A stretch of DNA of 64,000 bases from Euglena gracilis (Eukaryota; Euglenida; Euglenophyceae; Euglenales): contig CP154954.1 in assembly GCA_039621445.1 (NCBI GenBank), forward strand, positions 8,000,634-8,064,633, in the 5' to 3' direction. A program made the translations under genes and the position numbers. Under the pieces are notes generated by a model. The model had not been told where the DNA came from and made no database searches. It worked only from the letters and a program-made list of their open reading frames with translations. This document shows, one piece after another, positions 1 to 9,805 of the stretch (the stretch's first letter is position 1; each line of letters starts with the position of its first letter).

Positions 1-35
1 TGAAACAAAAGCTGGATTTATTTCAGGCTGAGATT

Positions 36-1606
36 TTGGTGATGAAAAATCAGCAAGCTGAATCTGCCAAATCTGCGACAGTGGATCTGACAAAGGAAAC
101 GAGAGAAAAATCAGCTGGAAACCCAGAAATCGACGAGTTTGATCTTTTTGGTTGCAATGATTTACCTGTGATCGAGAAAAATCTGGTTGAAATTGAAGAC
201 TATGAATACGCTGAACCAGGGTCACATGCGACACATGTCAGGCAGGTTTGTGCACGACCTGTGGGGGCAGTGCCTGCAGGTGCAGGGCTGGTTTCATCAA
301 ATGCAGTGGTAACGCATCAATTGATGAAAAACCTGGTAGCTCCAAATTTTTCTGGACAGCCAAAAGACTGGTCGTCCTTTGTGCGGGATTGGGATCAATA
401 TGTCAGGACGTTGGTTATTTTGCAAAATGGACATGTGTCTGATTCACTCAAACTTCGGCTTTTTGCAATGACGCTGGACGACACAAATAAAAAGGAATTG
501 CAATCCCGAATGGAATTCAACCGAAAAACATCTTTCGACGAGGAATTTGACAGGATTGACGGGAAAATGCTGGAACTCAGTCCGACTGTGCCAGAAAAAA
601 ATGGAATGATGTCCACCTTGTGAACCAAGGGAAAATTACTGTACGGGAATGGCAAGACTTTGTCATAAATTTCAAAATGGCCTGGAGACAGGTGAAAAGC
701 GCCACTGACGATGAGGCAGAAAGACTGGTCAAAGGAAAACTGCCAAATTTCATTTTGCATTGGGTCGCCGATGAGGAGGAAAGGAAATCAACGTGTGGAC
801 CGAAAGTCAAAATGTACCCTGGAGTGCCAGCAACGGAGGAAAACATTATTTGTGCTGTGGAACGTGTCACTGGGGAAAAGCCCTGCAAGGTTTCGAAAGT
901 TTCACCGCTGGAGTTCGAAGTCTTTTTGCCCTATACTACGATTTGCTACAAACTGAAAGAGGTCAGTGTGAAACCAATCACAGGCACGGATAAAAGAATC
1001 AAAATTGTGGAGGAACAGTCAAAAATGTGAGCTGAAGAAATTTTCCGTTTTGTTGAGCGAAAATTGTCATCCAGGGATAATCAAGACATGTTACACAGTT
1101 CCGGAGAGCCAAATGGGTCCGGAAACCGGAGGGCCAGGACTGAAAAGGCAGATCGGGCCAAGGGGTCCAGGACACCCTCCCCAGCACGGTCAGCAAAGGG
1201 GGGCGAAACGGTGGTAAAACCGTCCGTTGAAAAATCAGATTCACAGGTGGCAGCTCCGGCGACCGATGCAAACGCGAACCCCCAAGTGCAAAATCCAGTG
1301 CCAGTGGTTCGATCACAGTCATATTCACCCCCCCAGCAATCTCAATTTGGCAATGGGGGTGGATGGAGAAACGATTCTGGGAGGAATTCCAATGCCAATG
1401 CCAATTTTCAGGGAAATCAGTGGTGGCACTCAAATCAACAGAATTTTGATTCACAGTTTGGTGGTGGCAAAGGCAAAGGCAAAGGAAAGGGCAAAGGAAA
1501 CAATTCTTGGGGGAAAGGAAACAATGGAAATGACTGGTCTAGGGGAAAGAGCCAAGATGGTGGAAAAGGCAAAGGCAAAGGAAGGGGGAAAGGAAACCGT
1601 TGCTAG
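36..1606 (+). pseudogene. gag: Gag-like polyprotein region of the Ty3/gypsy element
   Basis: Three overlapping frames (36-623, 620-1030, 1064-1606) read as one Gag. The first has a capsid-like stretch, PNFSGQPKDWSSFVRDWDQY, typical of Ty3 Gag where a WxxFxxxW pattern opens the capsid fold. The last ends in a Gly/Lys-rich basic tail of repeated GKGKGK and GKG motifs (about 1465-1600). No CCHC zinc knuckle is visible; the only Cys in the tail is the last residue. The basic tail may replace the knuckle for RNA binding (inference). Frameshifts near 610 and 1040 break the ORF. Confidence 0.65.
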
Positions 1607-1844
1607 GATAGCCGGGGTGGACCGTTGGGGGCGGGGGCCGCCCCGGGCTCACATACCCAGCCCCACACAAAGACATACACAAATCCCAGGTGGCATGAAA
1701 AATCTCGTGCGAGTGAAACCACGATGAAAAATCTGCCATCCCAGGAGATCTCTGCACAAGGTGTGTCCAGTGTGTCGGGTGCGTGCCTGCGTGACGTGCA
1801 AATCTGTGACTCGGCCCAAATCTGTAAAGAATCAGACCTCATAA

Positions 1845-2558
1845 GAGGTCGTGCACAGCCTTCCGTAAGGAAAAGAGCTTTAGACTTTTTTTGCGGTAAA
1901 GGCTCGGTTGGGGATTGCCTGAGAGAGCAGGGGTTTAAGGTTGTGTCAGTGGACATAAACCCCAGATTTAACCCAACCCACTGTGCAAATATTTTGGAGT
2001 GGAGATATTGGAGGTAACCCCCCCGGATATTTTCAGATCATCGCTGCGGGGGTGCCCTGTACAGAATATAGCTTGGCCAAAACGTTGGGAGTCAGAAATT
2101 TGGAGGAGGCAGATCGGCTGGTCAAAAAAACTTTGGAAATTGTCGAATATTTCGACCCAAAGTTGTGGTGGATTGAAAATCCCCGTCATGGGTTGCTTCG
2201 AAAAAGACCCTGTGTTCAAAATCTGACCTTTGTCGATGTTGATTATTGTCAATTTTCAGAATGGGGATATCAAAAGCCCACCCGAATCTGGGGGAGCGAA
2301 AATCTGAGCAAGCTACAAAACAAACTTTGTGATGGCCAGACCTGCCCGAATTTGATTCCTGGGGGGAGGAGTCACCAAGAAAATTTGGGAGGATATGGAA
2401 TGACAGTTGGTACTCAGAAAAAATGGAGGGTGCCCAAACAACTGGTGGAGTATTTGTTAACCGTGTTGGAACGAAAAAGCGGATATCGTAGGGAGCATTA
2501 TGCTGTTAGGAAAGTTTGTATGGAGGAAATTGAGAAGGAATTTCGGGTTAAGGCGTAA
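1845..2558 (+). pseudogene. C5-cytosine DNA methyltransferase-like domain inside the retrotransposon
   Basis: The sequence has the C5-MTase landmarks in order: motif I, ALDFFCGKGSVGDCLREQGF (SAM-binding FxGxG-like loop); the acidic VVSVDINPRFNPT stretch; motif IV, AGVPCTEYS, with the catalytic Pro-Cys; motif VI, WWIENP, matching the ENV-type motif; and a downstream VDYCQF...GYQKPTRIW segment. This PCTEYS/IENP family is known from algal and protist genomes and large viruses. A one-base frame change near 2010 separates motif I from motif IV. It sits between Gag and protease, reads in the same direction and has no promoter of its own, so it was probably part of the polyprotein. Retrotransposons with captured C5-MTases are reported from dinoflagellates and charophytes (de Mendoza and colleagues). 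The closest source lineage cannot be told here. Confidence 0.8.
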
Positions 2559-2890
2559 CGGGATTGTTTTGCAACCAGCCAAAATGCCAGGTGTGAAAAG
2601 TTTTATGGGGAGGATGATGATGCCACGAAAAAGGAATGGGGGGCGGAGGAAACGTTGTGGATGAACCCCCCCTGGACTTTGTGGCCTGAGGTGGCTGAAA
2701 AATTGCAAAATTCCAATTGTCGGGCAATTTGTATTTGCCCAGACTGGAATAGGAGGTGGGTGAGAAATCTGGTGGCTATTGCTGTCAAAAAGATTTATTT
2801 TCCCAAGGGGACAAAGTTGTTTGAGGCTGATGGGTGGATTTTGAGGGGTACCCGTTGGGGGGTGTGGGCCTTGTTGATTGATAGAAGGCA
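2559..2890 (+). CDS. Dam-like (N6-adenine methyltransferase-type) domain of the retrotransposon polyprotein
   Basis: In one frame the sequence reads DCFATSQNARCEKFYGEDD, then LWMNPPWTL, then AICICPDWNRRW. The order DxxA-x2-N-x2-C-x2-F, followed about 18 residues later by NPPW and a PxW motif, resembles phage-type Dam methylases (PF05869-like: D.CA..N.KC..F ... W.NPPY) and the related domain of DIRS-type elements. NPPW matches the [DNS]PP[YFW] catalytic motif of N6-adenine methyltransferases. The frame continues into the protease. The C5-MTase frame ends at 2558, just upstream. A purely structural, inactive relative is possible. Confidence 0.55.
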
Positions 2891-2989
2891 ACCCTCCCAG
2901 GGGGGGGCAGCCCCAGGAAAGAAAAAATTGGTGCGGCTGAAAAAAAGAATGTTGAGGGGGACAAACACTCGGGGAGGAGCAAAGAAACT

Positions 2990-3722
2990 TGGGGAGGACA
3001 GACAACTGCTGTTAAAAACACAGATACGGTTGGCAAATGGGGAGGAAAAAACGGCCAGAATTTTAATTGACACGGGGGCTGAGGCAAACCTCATTCGACA
3101 AGGGTTGATAGGGGACCACCTAATGTATCCTGCTAAGGACCCGTTAAGGTTTGAAACAGCCAATGGGCAAACTTTGGCGGGGGGGAGCAGATGTGCTAAG
3201 GTGAAAATGATCCTTCAACAAAATTCGAATGAGGAAAGGGAAATTGAGTTTGTGGAATATGAGGTTGAATTTTATGAGGCAAACATCAAAGTTGATGCCA
3301 TTCTTTCTTATCCATGGTTGGCGGAGGCAAAACTGGGAATTTTTCCACACCACAAGGCATTGGTGAAAGACAGCCCCGACCTGATTTTTTTGCGGGGTGT
3401 TGAAGGACGGAGGGGTCCGCAAAAATTCAGGGATGACACAAATGTTTTAGTGGACAATGTGACTGTGGCGGACGGGTCTTCGTTTGGGTTGCAAAAACTT
3501 GGTCTTTGTTTGCCATTGGAAGGGTTGGACCAGGACTTGCAATTTTTGAGTGACGAGGACTTGGGGGAGGTTGCCACAAATTTGGAAGGAAGTGACCCCC
3601 CAGTGCAAGTTGTCAACCGAATGATAATTGCAAGGGAGGGGGAGGACAAAAAAGAGGAGGAACGGGTAGTCAAGTTGAGGGAACAAGTTTTGGAAGATTA
3701 CCGGGGGACGGTATTTCGGTAA
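2990..3722 (+). CDS. Retropepsin-like aspartic protease of the Ty3/gypsy element
   Basis: The motif ARILIDTGAEANLIRQGL (around 3055-3110) is the retropepsin active site (hydrophobic-D-T/S-G-A). A second hydrophobic stretch, IKVDAILSYPWLAEAKLGI (about 3285-3345), matches the typical downstream ILG.pWL element of Ty3 proteases. The frame is open from 2655 to the stop at 3722, sharing a reading frame with the Dam-like domain. An acidic tail of about 120 residues follows and leads to the RT. Confidence 0.85.
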
Positions 3723-4500
3723 TCGCCATTTCCAGACCCCCCCCGAAAGAGGACAATATGGTTATGCATACATACCTTTGAAGGAGGGGGCAAAGCCAAC
3801 CAGACAGAAGCCTTTTTTCATGTATGCTGAGAGGAAAGAGGAACTTGAAAAAATCACCCAAGACTGGCTCGACAAAAAAATACATTGAGCCAGCCACAGC
3901 CAAAAATTCTGAATGGCTGTCCCAGACTTTTCCAGTTCCAAAAAAATCCAACGATTCTCCTTGGAGGGGGGTGGTGGACCTCAGGGGCCCAAACAGCCAA
4001 ACAAGGCGATGCAACTACCCCTTACCCAAAATTGAAGACATTTTGGTCAAACATGGTGCAAACCAAATGTTTTCGATCATTGATTCAAATCAAGCTTTTC
4101 ACCAACAACCTTCACACCCAGAAAGTCGACCCATAACGTGTTGTTTCACCCCCAAAGGGATTTTTCAGTGGAGGGTGAACGTAATGGGTTTGACAAATGC
4201 CCCCCAACAATTTCAGCAAATGATCGATGACCGTTTGACACCAGTAAGGGATATCGCCACAGGGGACATAGACGACATACTGGTGTGGACAACGGTCGGG
4301 GAAGGGGAGGATCTAGTGGGGGCACATGAAAAAGATTTGAGGAGAGTGTTGGAAGTGCTCAAAACAGAACTTTTGGTGGCTGATGAATTCAAAGCCAAAC
4401 TTTTTGTGGAGGGGGTTTAATTTTGTGGACAGATTTTAGGAAATGGGACTAGGAGGCCTGCACCGGGTAAGCTACGAGCGATCGAATAGTGGGAGGTTCC
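3723..4500 (+). pseudogene. Reverse transcriptase domain of the Ty3/gypsy element
   Basis: The segment begins with a linker typical of algal and plant gypsy elements (PLKEGAKPTRQKPFFMYAER). A frame change near 3870 leads into the RT palm: VVDLRGPNSQTRRCNYPLPK, FSIIDSNQAFHQ (first catalytic Asp), FQWRVNVMGLTNAPQQFQ, and GDIDDILVW at about 4265-4290. The last is the YxDD box with Asp in place of Tyr; both catalytic Asp are kept. A stop at 4420 and a short gap precede the thumb/connection frame that begins at 4517. Confidence 0.88.
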
Positions 4501-4516
4501 AAAAACAATTACGGCT

Positions 4517-5517
4517 TTGAGAGCCTTTTTGGGATTCACAAATTATTACAATGCATACGTTCACATGTATGCGGAAGTAGCTGCCCGGCTGCAAGACAAA
4601 TTGAAAGTCCCTAGGGAGGTGGGAAAGAAAGGAAGTCGAAAACCTGTGGAATTTGATGGGGAGGTTTTAAAAGCTTTTGAGGAGCTGAAAAAATGGTTGT
4701 GTTCGGGCCTAATGTTGCAACCGGTAGACCCAGATAAACCCTTTGTGCTAAGGGTAGATGCCAGTGGGTACGCCGTGGGGGGAACGTTAGAGCAAATGAA
4801 GGAGGGGGGCCCACAGCCCAAGATGTGATTGAGAAAAAAACTGTGCCAGTGGCTTTTATGTCTCGAAAATTGACCGAGGGGCAAAGAAAATGGACCCCCA
4901 GGGAGTTGGAGACATATGCCATAATTTTGGCACTACAAAAGTGGGAGAGTTGGATTGGATTGCAACCCGTTTTGGTTTTAACCGACCACCAAAGTTTGGA
5001 GTCTTGGACAAGGGAAGTCCTGGACACCCCCAGTGGTCCGGTTGGGAGGAGGGCGAGATGGCACCAAATTTTCTCCAAGTATGATTTGACGGTGGGATAT
5101 ATCCCGGGTAAAGAAAATACCATAGCCGACATTATTAGTCGGTGGGCATACCCAGCTTCACAGGCCCTAAGGGATATAAGTAAGCATGGGTCAGCCGAAG
5201 ACAAGGATGAAATGGAAAATTTTATCCGGGAGGAAAAAGAAGAGGAAAAACAGTGTTTGGAGATAAGAATCAAAAACCAGCCCAATTTACGTAATGCCTG
5301 GATACGGGGGGTGACAACCCGTAGTGGCAAAAACGTAACACCTGAGGAGGAAAAAGGAGAGTGCACAAGGAGGGGAACCGAGGGTGGGGTAGACCCAGGA
5401 GGAAAAGACACCCCTGTGGACACCCACTCACAATGGCCCAGGAAAGAAAAGAAACGGGTTCATTTTTGGGATGAGAAAGTGGGGGGGGGAGACGACCCCT
5501 GTCCCGGAGACGGCTGA
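4517..5517 (+). pseudogene. RT connection and RNase H domain of the Ty3/gypsy element
   Basis: RALFGF-type connection sequence (AFLGFTNYYNAYVHMYAE) is followed by RNase H motifs: LRVDASGYAVGGTLEQ (first Asp), FMSRKLTEGQRKWTPRELE (Glu helix), VLVLTDHQSLESW (TDH) and YIPGKENTIADIISR (final Asp). The order and spacing match Ty3 RNase H. One frame change lies at about 4825. After 5200 a charged Lys/Glu-rich linker of about 100 residues leads to the integrase. Confidence 0.88.
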
Positions 5518-5639
5518 AAGTTCGAGGGGGGACACTCGTATGGAAGTGGGGGACGCCCTGCCAAGTAAGACCCCTAAGGATATTAAGCCCGTATGGGAGC
5601 GTGATTGGGGGGAAGCATATTCCCAATGCCCCACATGGA

Positions 5640-6687
5640 AAGAAAAATGGGTAGCTACCAAAGGCGATTCAATTTGGCCAACGGGCTTCAAAGAGCTAAA
5701 TGGCCAATTGCTTTTTGAAGAAAAGTTGTGTGTGCCGGAAAGTTTTCAACACTTGGTGATTCAAGAACTTCACGAGTGTTTGGGGAACGTTGGCCCTGAA
5801 AAAGTTGGAAACACATGGCAATCCGTTTTGTTTGGGCTGATGAAAAGGCTGCAAAACAACTCAACCAAAAGTGCAGCAAAAATTGTTTCACATGCCAAGC
5901 GAGTGTGAGGGGGAAGAGTTTGAAAGGACCGATCGAGTCCACACCCATACCCCCTGCACTAATGACAAGTGTTGCCATCGATTTGTTTCGAATGCCAAGG
6001 GTTTTACACGATGGGGGGGAGTATGACACCCTAGCCCTTTGTGTGGATAGGCATTCGGGATGGATTGTGGGGGTTGCATGCAAGGACAAGGGATTAACCG
6101 GTGCCAAGTTGGCTAAGGAAATGGTGAAAAATCAGTGGAGGCCTTTTGGGGTTCCCTCGGTCATCTCAAGTGACCAAGGGAGCCGTTTCACAAGAACTTG
6201 GTGGAAAAACATGTGTGCACTTTTGGGGATTAGGCAAGCATATTCCCAAGCATACCACCACCAAGCAAACGGGAGGATTGAGAGAGCCGGACAACAGGTA
6301 ATGGAGGTGTTGAGAAATTTGTACGTGAAAGAAAAAATTAATTGGGTTGAAGCTTTACCCCAAGCTGTGGACCGAATTCACGACGTAAAGGGGGAAAGTG
6401 GGTTCAGCCCATATGAAATTCTACATGGGAGGGAACGACCATTAGCAGGGGTACCCTACCAACCACCCAAAGAATGTGAGGATTCGGTGGATTTTTTCCG
6501 AAGGATGCAAGACATTGATGGGAGGGTGGCTAGGATACTCAACAAAAAGCATGAGGAGGAGGTGGCAATGATAAATAAGGGGAGGAAAGAAATGGAACCC
6601 CTAAAGGTGGGGATGATGGTTTGGTATAGGAGACCCGAAGGGTCGGGTGAGAATCTGACTGTAGGTGGGTGGGACCTGGGGTCGTGA
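5640..6687 (+). pseudogene. Integrase (H2C2 zinc finger and DDE core) of the Ty3/gypsy element
   Basis: An H2C2 zinc-binding module spans a frameshift: the HLVIQELHECLGNVG half ends in one frame, and NQKCSKNCFTCQ opens the frame starting at 5815. The core follows with VAIDLFRMP (Asp), VISSDQGSRFTRTWW (Asp) and HHQANGRIERAGQQ (Glu), a complete DDE triad. The C-terminal GVP, DSVDFFRRMQ and MVWYRRPEG segments are typical of Ty3 integrases. Another frame change near 6680 separates it from the tail (GREGERSYVIEMKPG). Confidence 0.9.
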
Positions 6688-6839
6688 AGGGTAGAGAAGG
6701 GGAACGAAGTTATGTAATCGAAATGAAACCTGGGGTGGAGACAAAAGCTCATAGGAGTTTTTTGAAGGAGTATCGGGAACCCCAAGTTAAAGGGAAAGGG
6801 GTGCCTTTTTATATTATAAACGTACCGAAAAAGAAGAAG

Positions 6840-7060
6840 AGGCATTACCTGATCAGTGGGAGGTGGAGAAAATTCTAAGGCATCGGAAAGGAAAGGATGG
6901 AAAGTGGGAGTTTTAAACAAAGTGGGTCGGATATGAAGACGGAGAGCAGACCTGGGAACCGGCTGGGAATTTTATTCACAGGTTCAGTTGGGAGTTTGTG
7001 AAGTATTGCCGTGAGAAAAAAGTGAAAATGGACATAATGTCCGAACTTAAAATTGACGGT
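6840..7060 (+). pseudogene. C-terminal chromodomain of the integrase, with an in-frame stop
   Basis: One frame reads QWEVEKILRHRKGKDGKWEF, then a TAA stop (about 6914), then TKWVGYEDGEQTWEPAGNFI. WxVEKIL, WVGY, TWEP and N are the chromodomain signature found at the end of chromovirus integrases, where it targets integration to marked chromatin. The stop falls where the family has the YxVKW strand. Confidence 0.8.
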
Positions 7061-7320
7061 GGGCCGTAGGCTCTAAGGTGAGCCATAAGGCCCTGTCCAA
7101 GGCTTTCTACCTTTCTCTACCTTTCAGGAGTGCAAGGGGCACCTCAGTGCATTCGCCGCCGCATTGCTATTATATTTCCCCCCACTGCGCTCATTGCCCC
7201 ACCGCACTATCTATATTTGCCGTCCCCTCCTCTTCCCTCCCGATGTTGTTAGGGTTTGGAGATTGATTCTTTGAGATGATGGGTTACATTGTGGTTGGGA
7301 GTCCTTGGTCACATTATGAA
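7061..7320. other. Element 3' noncoding region
   Basis: No supported coding sequence. It lies between the chromodomain stop and the tandem repeat, probably still inside the retrotransposon because the putative polypurine tract is further right. Confidence 0.4.
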
Positions 7321-7324
7321 CCCC

Positions 7325-7562
7325 CGTTCGGTTTGACAAAAATCCCCCCGACCTGAGGAGAGGGGGGGGGGCATGATTTTTTTGACAAAAATCCCCCCGG
7401 CCCGAAAATGGGGGGGTGCGCTTGATTTTTTGACAAAAATCCCCCTGCCCGAGGAGGGGGGGGGGGCTTGACGAATTTGAACCAAAAATCCTCCCGACCC
7501 GAAGGGGGGGGGGCGCCAACCGAAATTTTACCAAAAACCCCCGACCCGTTGGAAGGGGAGGG
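7325..7562. repeat. Degenerate tandem repeat, unit about 55-60 bp, roughly 5 copies
   Basis: Units share the core TTTGACAAAAATCCCCCCG followed by a CCCGA-x-GGGGGGG tract. Later copies are degenerate (ACCAAAAATCCTCCCGACCC). G and C runs vary in length between copies, as expected from replication slippage. Confidence 0.75.
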
Positions 7563-7827
7563 GAAGATCTTGGTGAAGACCCTCATACCACCCGTGGAAG
7601 CGGGGGGAGGGGCAGCCTAATACTCGTTGGTTGGTGAACCGAGTCTTTCCCAAAGGTTTGAAGGCACTTGAAAGCCATAGTCCCTGAAGTTTGTTTCCCA
7701 TTTGTTGATTCAAGGGAGAATGGGTGGGGGACATAGGCTTTGGATGAAATAGTGCCGAATGGAGGATTTTCCCTCTGTTGTTGAGGAACGGGGGGGGGGC
7801 GAATTTTTGGTGTCCGACTAAGGTCGC

Positions 7828-7840
7828 AAGGGAGGGGGTG
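7828..7840 (+). promoter_or_regulatory. Candidate polypurine tract and 3' LTR start
   Basis: AAGGGAGGGGG is directly followed by TGTCGG. A purine run ending at a TG dinucleotide is how a polypurine tract meets the 3' LTR. The matching 5' LTR is outside the window, so the LTR cannot be verified or delimited. Confidence 0.4.
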
Positions 7841-7842
7841 TC

Positions 7843-7936
7843 GGCCGCCGGCTTTCGCCGGCAGCCAAAAATTGCCAGAAAGCGTAAATTACAAAGTCGC
7901 GGGTAACAGCCAATCAGTTAGAGAAACCCGCGACTT
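7843..7936. repeat. Two strong hairpins at the putative LTR start
   Basis: A GCCGGC-TTTC-GCCGGC hairpin (about 7847-7863) is followed by an 11-bp perfect inverted repeat, AAGTCGCGGGT (7894-7904) with ACCCGCGACTT (7926-7936). The loop carries an AGCCAATCAG (CCAAT-box-like) sequence. These may be LTR regulatory structures (inference). Confidence 0.5.
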
Positions 7937-7939
7937 AAA

Positions 7940-9110
7940 TTGGAAGCGGGTCAAATTTCTAAGCGCCTTCAAATTTGTCATTTTTCACAGAACTTGAGGG
8001 GTTTTCCCCATTATTTGGCAAAGAGGAAATACATTGAATTGGATTTGATCAATCACATTGTTTAATTGGAATTGACAGTTACATTGTTGGTCATTACATT
8101 GTTGGTGGAGTTGTTGAAGTCAATTTGGTATTGAAATCAAGAAGGAGACCCTACAACACCGCCACCCTCACCGCCGCTTCTATTCCCTATACCCCTCTTC
8201 CTTGCCCCAGGTTGTTTTTTTTATCACATTCAGTCACTCTCACAGATTTCCAACAGTGTGATTGCTTCTCCAGTGGGTTGGAATTCATTTCAGAATTCAG
8301 TGGGTTGGTTTTTCCTTCAAGGTGTGCAAGAGAGTGTGAGAGAGAGAAAGAGAGAAAAGTGAGATTTCAGAGAGAAAAGTTCTATTTCATTGCAAATGGC
8401 AGATTTTTCGGTGTTCACCAAATTTTCAGAAAACATTACAAAAACGATCCTACGCACCGGCAGGGGTTGGGGAAAATACCTGAGTGAAACAAACGGGGGT
8501 TGGCTTGAGCCCACCAACCCGGCCCCACCCCGGAAAAACCCCCCCCTCGGCTGTTGGTGCGTTTCCACGACGGCGAGGCCCCCCCGGGCCCTCGGCCCAC
8601 CGGGACTCGCCGGTCGCGGGGGCGACCGGCGGCGCACAGGGGGTGGGGCCGGCGAACAAACGAAACGCTTGTTGTGCATGGACAAAAAGACACACTACAA
8701 CAACGGTGGTGGCGCGAACCGAGTCCACCGACCAGAGGCACAGCCTACTGGATTTGATGTGTTCCAGGGGTAAGGCTATGTACAGAAGCGATAGTCTGTG
8801 CTAGGGCCAGGCGATGGGAGGGCAGGGAAAAGGGGAAAAGATGTGAGCTAAAGAAGGGTGCGAGGTGGGGCCGCGATTGATCGGCTGCCGGAGTGGCTTC
8901 CGGGCACTAGTTCCTCAGATTGTAGTTGAGGAAGATGGTGGATCCTCTGCCACGTGGGTCATCATGCGTCGCTACGGGGCTCGCTGTTTTGTTTACACCG
9001 CCGCCGGAGATGGAGGACTGTCGTGCCCGCATGTGCACATGCGCACCGAGAGGAACTTTTCCCAAGCCTTTGGCGGTTATCGGGCAGTCTCTCACCGAAG
9101 GGCTGCGTTG
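7940..9110. other. No supported gene
   Basis: AT-rich sequence to 8430, then GC-rich sequence. Short ORFs on both strands have no recognisable family. Part of this may still be LTR. Confidence 0.4.
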
Positions 9111-9129
9111 TAAAACGCGGGTCATTGAA

Positions 9130-9215
9130 GGGGGGCGTTTGGCCGGACCAACCTAACCGGCTGGCCGGACCAACCTAGCCGGCTGGCAGACCAACCTAGC
9201 CAGCCAACATGCCGG
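9130..9215. repeat. Tandem repeat, unit about 27 bp, 3-4 copies
   Basis: Repeats of GGCCGGACCAACCTA followed by ACCGGCTGG or GCCGGCTGG. The last copies are degenerate (GCAGACCAACCTAGCCAGCC). Confidence 0.7.
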
Positions 9216-9496
9216 CTATCCAGACCAAACAACACGCACGCCGTACGCAGTGACGTCTGAATCAGGAATGAATGTGTGCACCGGAGGGGGACTAAGTTGA
9301 AGCCCGAAGTGCACCCGGGTGAACGTTCGGACAGAAATACGGCCCGCCTGTTGGCTTTAACCCGCACGGGAGGACAAAAGACGTACCGGCCGAAGGCCCC
9401 CCCGCCCAAAAAAACCTGTGGCCACTCGTTCGCCTCGTTGGGAAAATATCGCCAGCAAATGTGGCAAAAAACATGGCCACCCATCTTTCCAAAACT

Positions 9497-9566
9497 GCCC
9501 ACTACAAACCCTCCAATACTTACCCATTTGCCCACTACAAACCCTCCAAAACTTACCCATTTGCCA
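9497..9566. repeat. Tandem duplication of about 36 bp
   Basis: The block from CCCACTACAAACCCTCCAA to ACTTACCCATTTGCC occurs twice in direct succession with one or two mismatches. Confidence 0.75.
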
Positions 9567-9714
9567 GACGCAAAAACCGAACCCCCCCAAATGTTTAGGT
9601 TTTTTGAGCAAGAGAAATTGTTGCACAGGAAAAAAAGAATGCAAAAAACAAAAAAAAACAAGTTTCAGAAGAAAACGAGCACCTCAGGACAAAAAGGTTT
9701 CTGGTCAAAATCTG

Positions 9715-9805
9715 GCACCATCTGGCCCAAAACTGGCCACCACATCTGGCCCAAAACTGGCCAACACATGTGGCCCAAAACTGGCCACCACCTGTGGCCC
9801 AAAAA
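9715..9805. repeat. Tandem repeat with core TGGCCCAAAACTGGCCA, about 4 copies
   Basis: Units of roughly 24 bp alternate TCTGGCCC or TGTGGCCC with AAAACTGGCCACCACA. Each core is itself a TGGCC...GGCCA imperfect palindrome. Confidence 0.7.

Larger units (their letters stand above)
1..7060 (+). mobile_element. Ty3/gypsy chromovirus-type LTR retrotransposon, 5' end cut by window edge, frameshifted
   Basis: Domains read left to right as Gag, C5-methyltransferase-like, Dam-like, aspartic protease, reverse transcriptase, RNase H, zinc-binding plus DDE integrase, and chromodomain. RT before integrase and a terminal chromodomain place it with Ty3/gypsy chromoviruses. The reading frame shifts about ten times (near 610, 1040, 2010, 3720, 3870, 4430-4510, 4825, 5500, 5815 and 6680) and has an in-frame stop in the chromodomain, so this copy is not functional as read. 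The two methyltransferase-like modules between Gag and protease are not part of a standard Ty3 polyprotein. The 5' LTR and primer-binding site would lie left of position 1. Confidence 0.9.

Noticed and set aside
8436-8741. GC-rich overlapping ORFs on both strands
   Set aside because: No family resemblance, no consistent frame preference and no splice context.
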